41,772 nt of DNA from a virus: the IMG/VR virus record IMGVR_UViG_3300020563_000007, positions 1-41,772 of that record; one strand, 5' to 3'. A program made the position numbers and the translations under genes. Shown piece by piece: positions 33,601 through 40,144 of this stretch. The stretch's first letter is position 1. Every line of letters begins with the position of its first letter. Below the pieces are notes generated by a model. The model saw only the letters and a program-made list of their open reading frames with translations. It had not been told where the DNA came from and did not search any database.

Positions 33601-36600
33601 TAAAGTTTTTGAGTTGAAACTAAGTCCAGTTGGAGATTCAAAAATTTCAACAGATGATATTGAATTTGAATTTATTTTTGGAACTAATATTCCACTATTA
33701 ACCTTTTCCCCAGTTTCGTCATCAACAATCACAATTTCTGGTGCGGAGCTATAATTTCTACCACCATCAATAACTTCAATGCTATCAATTGTTAATGAAT
33801 CTTTTAATTTAATCGTTGGTGGAATATTTGCTTCAGGTCTAAGAGTATTATCAGAAGGATATTCAAAAGATTGTTCTATAATTCTTATATCTCTTACTTT
33901 ACCTATTTCATTAGATTTTACAAATAAATTAGCATCTCTTCCATTATCAGTGATGATACTTGTTATGCCAGGTAAAGTTTTATAAGTTTTTGTACTAAAA
34001 TTAACAGAAATTTTGTCAATAGGTCCAGATGCTGTTTTTGAGGTGGTAGAATACTCTAGAGCAGAAGTATTATTTTGGTTATATAAAGTATTTTCTGGTT
34101 GTGATGATAGTGAGACAATAAACGTAGTTGTTCCTACACCAACAACAGAATAATTTTGATTATAGTAACTATTAATGAAAGAAATCTCACAATAATTTCT
34201 TACACTAACATCAGCTGTAGAAATATATCCAGATTTTTCAATATTATAAAATAGAGAATTTGGAAGTAACTCTGAATAATTTAAAGTAAGTTTAGCAGTG
34301 CTAGTCACCCCAACTGTTCCAACACCAATTGTTGATATGATTGAAGTATTTGCTATTGATACAAATTTGTTATTAAAGTCTTTATCTGAGTATAGATTAA
34401 AATTGTAACCACTCAATGAAGAATCGCTTAGATCAAATACTAAATTATTTCCTTTGATTGGTTGTAATTTTGGATTAACTAAGGACAATGCTTGATTAGA
34501 ACCACCAGTAGATGCAATTGAAACTATTACTGGTGGGTTGGATACGGAGTCTTCATAAGTTATTGTTAATTTGATATTGTCTTTATCTACTCTATAAACA
34601 TAATAAACTCCCGTCGATAGCCCAGAAGATACTAAATCAGATGCTGAATAATAAACTTTATCACCAGTTTTATATGAATGTGATGTTATGTTTATTGTAT
34701 CTAATGCTGGATTAACACGATATGAATTGAAACCTACTGGATTAACCAATAACTTTTGAATATCTGACGCAAATTTTAATTTAACCGCAGTAGAAGTTCC
34801 AATACCTACAGATTGGTTAGGAACAACATTTAAAGTAACTGAATCACCTGGAATAAGTCCATGTGCTGTGGATACTGATACAACGGCATCATTTTTTTGA
34901 ATGGTGCATGTTATTTGATTATATGTTGGTTCAAATGAATATTCAAAATTATTAGAACCATTTGTTCTAAAGAACAAACCCTTAGTATTTGTCGTTAGAC
35001 CAACTTGAGTTACTATACCAATGTAGTCTTTTGATTTGTTAATAGCATAGACATATTCAAATGAAGAGTTTAGCAAATTAAATGGTGATGAAGTTTCTGT
35101 ATTTGAAACAGAAATAGGATCTCCACTCTTCTTCCTAATGATAAGTCTTTGATTTGTTTTAAATGGGTGATCTGGTAAATAAATGCTTTGTGTAGGAATA
35201 TCTATTTGATAATTTAATTCTCCTAGAGAATAAGTAACTGCTACTCCAACTCCAGATGTTGTACCAACACCAACAGACTGATTTGGATTGAAATATACCT
35301 TTGAATTTAAATCCGAATCAAAATATTGTAATGGTAATCCAATTTCAATAAAGTTGGGATATACAAATCCCAAAGTGCTAGTTGTGTGAGAAGTCCCACT
35401 TACACCCCTTTTAACTCTTAATAATTTTCTTTCCGAAAAAATATTTAGTACTGACATTATTTCAGTACCTATTCCTATACTTGAACCTATAGAAAGGGTA
35501 TTTGGTATAGTAGAAATATAAATGTCTGTTACTAAACCAGATTGAGTAACTGGATTTGATGGAATATCTTTAAATACGGTAAATCTATCTGTTGATATTG
35601 ATACCTGTCTATTTCCAGCTATTTTTGGAACAAATGTTGATAGACCAGATATTGATACAATATCACGATTATTTAATACATGGAATGGTGTAATATAAAC
35701 TCTTGCTTTATTTTTATCTTCCCAGGTTAGAACCGCATTAGAATATTCTATAGTTGATGATGCAATAGATGTTATTGTCTTACCCTTTAGAGAAGAAACT
35801 ACAGCTGATGCACCTTCAGCATTTGAATTCGAATTATCAAATACTAATGCATCATTTAATTTATAGTCAATGCCGTTTTTTGTAACCTCAACTGTTTTTA
35901 TTTGACCCTTTTCAATAGATGTAATTATCGACTCTTGATTAAATTGTGAGTCATCTTCAATAATAAAATCATTTTGAGAGTATTCATCTGAAATTTTATA
36001 TGGATAAGTATTTCTAACTAGATCTGATTTTGAAAAATCAAAGTCTTGATCTAAATTATTTTCAGCATATAGAGACCTAAATCTATTGCCAATAAAATAT
36101 GGGAATTTTGGTTGATATAATCCATCCGTTGTTATTCCAGCAAAATATGCATATGTTCCATTTGGAAAGTCTGGAGTTTTGCAAAATCTTCCATTGTGTA
36201 TATCTAAGTCTCCAGAATTATCAAATTTATAGTCTTCAACAAAGAATCCTGGCACAAATCCAGATGGTCTATCAACGATAACTGAAGTATCTTCAACATA
36301 TCCTGGTTTTAATATGACTATACCTTGTGCTGAATTAATTGGATTTCTATATCCATATGGTCCATATATTGGATTTCCATCATATGCCCACCCAATAATT
36401 GGTGAATGAGAAGACCCGTTATCATTGAATTCATTTGTTGCAAGTTCATTTAAGTAGGAAATATTGCAATATTCTAACCCAGTGTTTAATTTTGGATGTA
36501 GATATTCAGATCCATATCTCTTTGCATCATTTAAAGTTAAATCTCTAACCTTTGTTTCTAGTTTTACATTTCTTCCAGCAGAAACTACCTTGATAGATGT

Positions 36601-39600
36601 TGTTGATTGTGTATATCCTATTCCAGAATTAATTACAACAACATTAACAATTTGACCATTATTAATTATTGGGCGTAAGACTGCTCCACTACCTTCACCA
36701 ACTACCGTTAATGATGGGGTTGAATAATACTCAGTTCCCTTATTTCTTATATCTACTCTGACAATTTTTCCTGCAAGAACAACTGGATAAAGAGTAGCAT
36801 CTTTACCATTTTTAATTGATATGTTGGGTTTTCTTTCAAAGTTTAAAACTGTACTACCATATCCACTACCAGATTCATATAGGTACAAATCAACAATACT
36901 ACCACGAACAATGGGTGTGCATGTAATTACACCAACATTCGTCGATCCATATGCAACATTAACTGTGACACTGACATCTGGATATTTAAAAATATGATAT
37001 CCACTTCCAGTATTTGAAAATTTAGTAAAAATATTTCTAGTATAATTTGTTGATATTGTTGCACCTATTCCAGCATCTGCCAATCTAAAGGAATCATTAT
37101 CTTTCTTTATAATATAGTATCTGTTTGATGTTGATAGACCAGAAATTGGGGTGCCAGTATATTGATATTCAACAATATCACCCTCTTTAAAATTATGATC
37201 AGTAAAACTAATTGTATGCTCTATTGTAGAAATTCCTACTGGTTTAACATATAGTTTTCTATTTTGATATCCAGACCCAGAATCTAAGACTTTAATTGAC
37301 TTTAAAGTCTTTTTACCGAGATAAGTTCTAAACTTATGGATTCCTGTATTTGACGCTGTTGTGAATCCAACTGTATTAATTCCAGTTATGTAATCATTAA
37401 AAGATGGATACAATCTAACAGTTTTATTATTTAAAACCCTTACAAAATAAGTTGCATTTTCCAGCAGGAATCTATTTTGATCAGCATTTGAACCAAGATA
37501 TGTTCCGATACTAACTGGAGAATTTCCGTTAGATTTATATACTACAGCTTCACCATTTGAAAATTCGTGATTCGATAGAAATGTTATTGTTTCTGCAGTT
37601 TCGCCAACGCCACCAAAATTACTCAGAAGTCTCGCATCAAAATCAACTTCTCTAAAAGTTTTTTCTACAATAGGTTCTAATAAACATCCACTACCATTAC
37701 CACCTTGAATACTTAATGAAATAACTTTTTCAAGTTCAATATTTTGCGGATCTACTAGTACTTCTTTAACAGAACCACTTATAACTGGTTGAACAAGTGA
37801 AGTTGTACCAGATCCAGTTGGTGGTCCAGATACAATTATTTGTGGTGGATTAACTACATCATAATCAATTCCAGAGTTTAAAATGCTTATAGATTTTAAT
37901 GGTCCATAATAAATCTTATCTTGAGATTTATAATTTTTTATTTCGACACCATTGACCAACATTCCAATAAACTCTTTATCATTCTCTACTCCATCATTAT
38001 CTTTGATGACTTCTCTAAGTGGAAATTTCCTTAATAATTTTTGTGGTTCAATATTTTTATTAAATTTAGATTCCACTACAAAACTATGCTTTCCACCAAC
38101 TCCAGGAGAAAGAGGATTGAATGTAATATAATCATCTATTTGAATAAATGAATTTGATGCATATAATTTTATTTGTTTTGGATCAGTTAATACTTTTACA
38201 AAATATTTCCCTGTAGCAAGTCCAGATATTGGTGTTGTTTCTGGACTATAGATTACAGCATCTCCTGTCAAAAATGGTATAGAAGTTGGGAATGAAATAA
38301 TAGAATAATCATCATCTGATAGTTCTTTTTGAATTGCACCGCTTTGAGTAGTTGCTGCGCCAATAAAAGTCGAAGCTGTACCAACTCTTATTGATGGTTT
38401 GGATGGTGTTGCATCAAGTCTGAAAGTGTATGATGGCAAAGAATTCGATGCCACATACATAAATTCATTTGCATCATCGGAATACACATTCTGAACATCT
38501 GCAAATAAAGTATCATTACCATACTTCAACGGTACTAATTCACTAGATGTTTTCTTAATGATTCTTCTTAATAGATGTGGTATCGAAGTCGAAGTGGTAT
38601 ATCCAACATAACTTAAGGTAACTTCTTTTGTTCCCCCATCAATACCTGTTACTTTTGCATTGGAAATTCTAACAGAACCAGTAACAGCATTAATAATATC
38701 AACTCTATCATTAACCTTTAAACTAGAAGAATCTATATCAGATTTTAAAGTAAAAACTTTAGATGATAGATTAAAAGAATCAACTTCAAAAGTACAGCTA
38801 GTATTATATACCCAAGAATTTGCAAAAATTTGCTTATAAGTTCTGTCGTTGGGGTTGCTTGGATTTTTTATTAAGTCACCTAGGTGTTTGATATAAATTT
38901 TTTCATTTTCAAGATTTAAAGCTTTATCTTCAATCATCTGTAAATTTGAAATTATGGAACATACTTTTAATTCTACTTTCTTATCTAAATTTCCATTTTC
39001 AAATCCAAAAATTGTCTGATTTGATCTTATCGAATCTTTGTTCGAAATATTTTCAGATATACCTGAACAATTTAAAAGTTGATTTACAGTTTTATCTGTA
39101 TATACAATAGTATTATTTCCAGATATTGCTGTCCCAGATTTCTCAAATCCAATTGTCGAATCTACAGTAATAATTGAAGATCCTATTGAAACATCACCAA
39201 TTACTTTAGTATTTGCTGTTACTGTAAGGTCACCTTCAATTAAGTCTTGATCGCTATACCCAATGAATAAACCTAGTTTATAATATACTTTATTTTTTCT
39301 GGTTAAAATTTCTACTTCAGATACAGCTGCACTTGTTTTAGTATCTAAAGAACTATAAATTGTTTGCCCAACTAAATTATTTGGATTTCCAGAAATTGCT
39401 TCGGTTAAAATAATAACTCTTCTAATGTACTCTGAATCAGATGGTTTAAAAAGAAATTGCTCTAGGTCAATTACTTTTGGAGTAACTCCATACAAAACTT
39501 TATAGAGGATTTTAAAAGATTCTTCAGTACCTTTTGACTGATAGAATGATCTTGCTTCTTTTAGAAAATTGCCAACATTTAAATCGGAAACAAAATCAAC

Positions 39601-40143
39601 ATTTTCCAAACCTGGAGCAATAGAATATTTGATTTTATTATAAAATTCTTTTAAAAATAGAGAGCTTAGATTTTGTACAGAAGAATATTGCGTATGTGAA
39701 GATGCGGTTGTTTCTGAAAAAACTAATTCTTCTGGATTATTTGAATCTCTATAACTAGTAATTCCACTAAATCCTCTAACACATCCAGTGAAAGAGTTTG
39801 TTGTAATTCCAGTATATGTAATAATTTCATCATCAATCTTTAGCAAACCATAATATTGGGGAAATCCCTTTGTACTCAAAACATTGATTGTTGAGCTAGT
39901 AGAGGTGATTGAAGAAGTTATTGAAGTGAATCCAACAATAACTTCTGGAGTTAAGTTGTCAAGATTAATGTAAGAATTAAAATTCTCAGAAATATCCGAT
40001 GGACCACTTGGATATTCTTGAGAAATATAATATTGTTTTAAAAATTCAGATGCCTTTGGGCTTTCATCTAATATGAATGCAGGTAACTGATTTTCAATAA
40101 TTTGATATGCCTTTACCTTTGATTCGATACCAGTTTGAATCAT
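27634..40143 (-). CDS. Giant baseplate wedge (gp7-position) protein, 4169 residues, with YHYH-like domain
   Basis: A single intact 12.5-kb frame between gp6 and gp8, where T4 has gene 7 (1032 residues). The N-terminal 300 residues (YQIIENQLPAFILDESPKAS, FLKEFYNKIKYSIAPGLENV, FYQSKGTEESFKILYKVLYG) look like cyanophage wedge-initiator proteins. A YHYH-like domain lies at about 1235-1350 (SPIIGWAYDGNPIYGPYGY; NGRFCKTPDFPNGTYAYF). Many modules recur: H-x-F-x-T-G-D blocks, RGxxGT blocks, GxGYT repeats, and FLNGVLQEP-type blocks near 3240 and 3710. A helical Cys-containing domain is at about 3440-3590 (NCIDDIVDVLECITYNLQYG). The gene starts at an ATG one base after the gp6 stop, behind GAGAGG. It probably builds the wedge core with large outward extensions; gp7 homology is inferred from position and N terminus. 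Confidence 0.88.
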   Translation of the reverse strand: MIQTGIESKVKAYQIIENQLPAFILDESPKASEFLKQYYISQEYPSGPSDISENFNSYINLDNLTPEVIVGFTSITSSITSTSSTINVLSTKGFPQYYGLLKIDDEIITYTGITTNSFTGCVRGFSGITSYRDSNNPEELVFSETTASSHTQYSSVQNLSSLFLKEFYNKIKYSIAPGLENVDFVSDLNVGNFLKEARSFYQSKGTEESFKILYKVLYGVTPKVIDLEQFLFKPSDSEYIRRVIILTEAISGNPNNLVGQTIYSSLDTKTSAAVSEVEILTRKNKVYYKLGLFIGYSDQDLIEGDLTVTANTKVIGDVSIGSSIITVDSTIGFEKSGTAISGNNTIVYTDKTVNQLLNCSGISENISNKDSIRSNQTIFGFENGNLDKKVELKVCSIISNLQMIEDKALNLENEKIYIKHLGDLIKNPSNPNDRTYKQIFANSWVYNTSCTFEVDSFNLSSKVFTLKSDIDSSSLKVNDRVDIINAVTGSVRISNAKVTGIDGGTKEVTLSYVGYTTSTSIPHLLRRIIKKTSSELVPLKYGNDTLFADVQNVYSDDANEFMYVASNSLPSYTFRLDATPSKPSIRVGTASTFIGAATTQSGAIQKELSDDDYSIISFPTSIPFLTGDAVIYSPETTPISGLATGKYFVKVLTDPKQIKLYASNSFIQIDDYITFNPLSPGVGGKHSFVVESKFNKNIEPQKLLRKFPLREVIKDNDGVENDKEFIGMLVNGVEIKNYKSQDKIYYGPLKSISILNSGIDYDVVNPPQIIVSGPPTGSGTTSLVQPVISGSVKEVLVDPQNIELEKVISLSIQGGNGSGCLLEPIVEKTFREVDFDARLLSNFGGVGETAETITFLSNHEFSNGEAVVYKSNGNSPVSIGTYLGSNADQNRFLLENATYFVRVLNNKTVRLYPSFNDYITGINTVGFTTASNTGIHKFRTYLGKKTLKSIKVLDSGSGYQNRKLYVKPVGISTIEHTISFTDHNFKEGDIVEYQYTGTPISGLSTSNRYYIIKKDNDSFRLADAGIGATISTNYTRNIFTKFSNTGSGYHIFKYPDVSVTVNVAYGSTNVGVITCTPIVRGSIVDLYLYESGSGYGSTVLNFERKPNISIKNGKDATLYPVVLAGKIVRVDIRNKGTEYYSTPSLTVVGEGSGAVLRPIINNGQIVNVVVINSGIGYTQSTTSIKVVSAGRNVKLETKVRDLTLNDAKRYGSEYLHPKLNTGLEYCNISYLNELATNEFNDNGSSHSPIIGWAYDGNPIYGPYGYRNPINSAQGIVILKPGYVEDTSVIVDRPSGFVPGFFVEDYKFDNSGDLDIHNGRFCKTPDFPNGTYAYFAGITTDGLYQPKFPYFIGNRFRSLYAENNLDQDFDFSKSDLVRNTYPYKISDEYSQNDFIIEDDSQFNQESIITSIEKGQIKTVEVTKNGIDYKLNDALVFDNSNSNAEGASAVVSSLKGKTITSIASSTIEYSNAVLTWEDKNKARVYITPFHVLNNRDIVSISGLSTFVPKIAGNRQVSISTDRFTVFKDIPSNPVTQSGLVTDIYISTIPNTLSIGSSIGIGTEIMSVLNIFSERKLLRVKRGVSGTSHTTSTLGFVYPNFIEIGLPLQYFDSDLNSKVYFNPNQSVGVGTTSGVGVAVTYSLGELNYQIDIPTQSIYLPDHPFKTNQRLIIRKKSGDPISVSNTETSSPFNLLNSSFEYVYAINKSKDYIGIVTQVGLTTNTKGLFFRTNGSNNFEYSFEPTYNQITCTIQKNDAVVSVSTAHGLIPGDSVTLNVVPNQSVGIGTSTAVKLKFASDIQKLLVNPVGFNSYRVNPALDTINITSHSYKTGDKVYYSASDLVSSGLSTGVYYVYRVDKDNIKLTITYEDSVSNPPVIVSIASTGGSNQALSLVNPKLQPIKGNNLVFDLSDSSLSGYNFNLYSDKDFNNKFVSIANTSIISTIGVGTVGVTSTAKLTLNYSELLPNSLFYNIEKSGYISTADVSVRNYCEISFINSYYNQNYSVVGVGTTTFIVSLSSQPENTLYNQNNTSALEYSTTSKTASGPIDKISVNFSTKTYKTLPGITSIITDNGRDANLFVKSNEIGKVRDIRIIEQSFEYPSDNTLRPEANIPPTIKLKDSLTIDSIEVIDGGRNYSSAPEIVIVDDETGEKVNSGILVPKINSNSISSVEIFESPTGLSFNSKTLFTTNNSNGVGISTIQSSASGIVTCFLTTPLVGFTTNVFNAGDLIFVEGITKNGVGGSGFNSEDYGYTFFTVSSYENLIPAIVRFNLSGYTANPGIADTIQGSYATITKYSNYPKFKVNQKRTEFLVGENLYLNNLPSDLYISAVLKDYIKISGRDSFKESDIVRGTESGSVGTISEIIHSRGKFNVGYGVTASLGWKTNSGQLNNDIQVLPDNDYYQNLSYSVKSTIQYKDSIDTINRLLHTTGLKNFVDTEIISNKKVSIGSTSVDGLIIYDVSEDKRVDTIYGFALSKDTSTQNGTSKFLKTFNKKFVDGLICKTNRVLSIDDVSDQFTNKENVSDTFIDLDEYTDSFARFLVQIRNTSGTQIALYELLLMYDNNQESVFTLRKGYLSNTGLGITFSPGFETDALTTIWKEEEFADVTGNIDTFDVLSLRFTPNDPYDTDYDIKFIKEVLNPNVVGVASTSIGLVKNLSTNTLVSAGSTATIFEYPANQYDAVHSMFHISNLNDNTMNFVEVYLSHDGTNTYLADYYFDSNSSEGISFNDFGEFDASLVGGTLTLKYTNPTTSQVRVLTNAVGFGSTSAGIGTIRFINDFQPEGTERSAKYQSNYVVGTGVTTILTCTSSEITSIKSLVSVSYGSTYALHQILTINADGTDVFSTQYPFLSVGSTTGIGTFGADISSGNVRVRFFPDASVTGIVTIKSYNEIIYTDLDLENSYPEITYGFNRTQSIGIGLFDSFNSKRINKTEFELEYNNTPIFTKEFNPQDSSILNPATGKFTIPNHFFSTGEALIYKPGSTIAGVSSAPVGIGLTADSVGVVTNRLPYRVWAIKDNNTEFRIATRPEYATAGISVTFTTLGSGNAHIFEMVKKNEKTIIAVDDVIQSPLAWTPIVYTVDGNGGFIGTGETVFSISGISSIVTGDIIRVEDEYMKVAGVGLGTTSTGPISTGMIKLVNVERGFVGTVATSHMDASTARVYKGSYNIVGNKVFFTDPPKGSGLVTLDDSGLPRPFSKFNGRVFLRQNYENNLIYDDISQDFTGIGQTFRLTIAGVNTSGIETGSGLVLINGLFQTPTTVNNAGNNFLYGESAGISSITFTGITSTDGTKVTSISDVNQNQFPRGGLIVSLGSTNGLGFAPLVGASVTAVVGAGGSIVSVGLGSTDILGSGYNGLTAIGVSVYQPGHTGVAASIRANVGAGGSLSFTVIVGGNGYTANPDILVSEPTYENLQITGVSRLGIGSTTTTGLNALISLEVGPNSNPITSGRNADAARLILANKTLIGEVAVGRMLAAFPAFTVPGGNQNCIDDIVDVLECITYNLQYGGNDSVYDAGKIYIDNAYLAGEEAESIYAFQQARDMAIQAMRNESITIGGYSSETQVFDYTIEGDISELPGVYNPGDCADVASAITTFVGIVTYAVGLGTIPGSRTIAPGSLFEVSKFIINRPGYAFEIGDVFKPVGLVTAKGLVSPVADFQLTVLDVYYDKFASWQFGQLDFIDSIKPLQNGTRSVFPLRYNSELVSFEKDEKNNDSALIDLDAVLLVFLNGVLQEPKSAYIFDGGSSIQFISAPKVEDNISIFFYNGTRGVDSEQTDILETIKIGDSVFVNRANGISTSLSQISQRTVYDIPTSDTLETDLYQNIGIDEFNYRSIDWSKQKRDLIINGDIVYKDRDSLEGQIYPTARVIKTIQSGDNEIFVDNARFFNYEEDESSINIPSFDALIIEDKSPVAAAISATVSVAGTISGLTITNAGFGYTTATVSVKFSAPKRSSVGVGTTAGPQNSTSIASATATIVNGSVSSVTLVKPGFGYTSTNPPQILVEQPKVISELVKDISIVQGFSGIITGITTTAGIGTALALKFFVNAYTDLQVGYHIFVSGTNVGSGVTSIYSNNNDVIGVGTQYVDNIYRVSALPALNEIVCNIRSNTVTTGIQTLGTSIYNPNGYYSWGRLSSLSRASNPISIGVSGRTINSGLSTFPTIQRRGYGLRDNGAIRKILPD

Positions 40144-40144
40144 A

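Noticed and set aside
27634-40143. Giant frame as an artefact joining several genes
   Set aside because: No internal stop, no internal late-promoter and Shine-Dalgarno combination that I could see, and similar modules run across the whole length. Assembly error cannot be fully excluded from one sequence.
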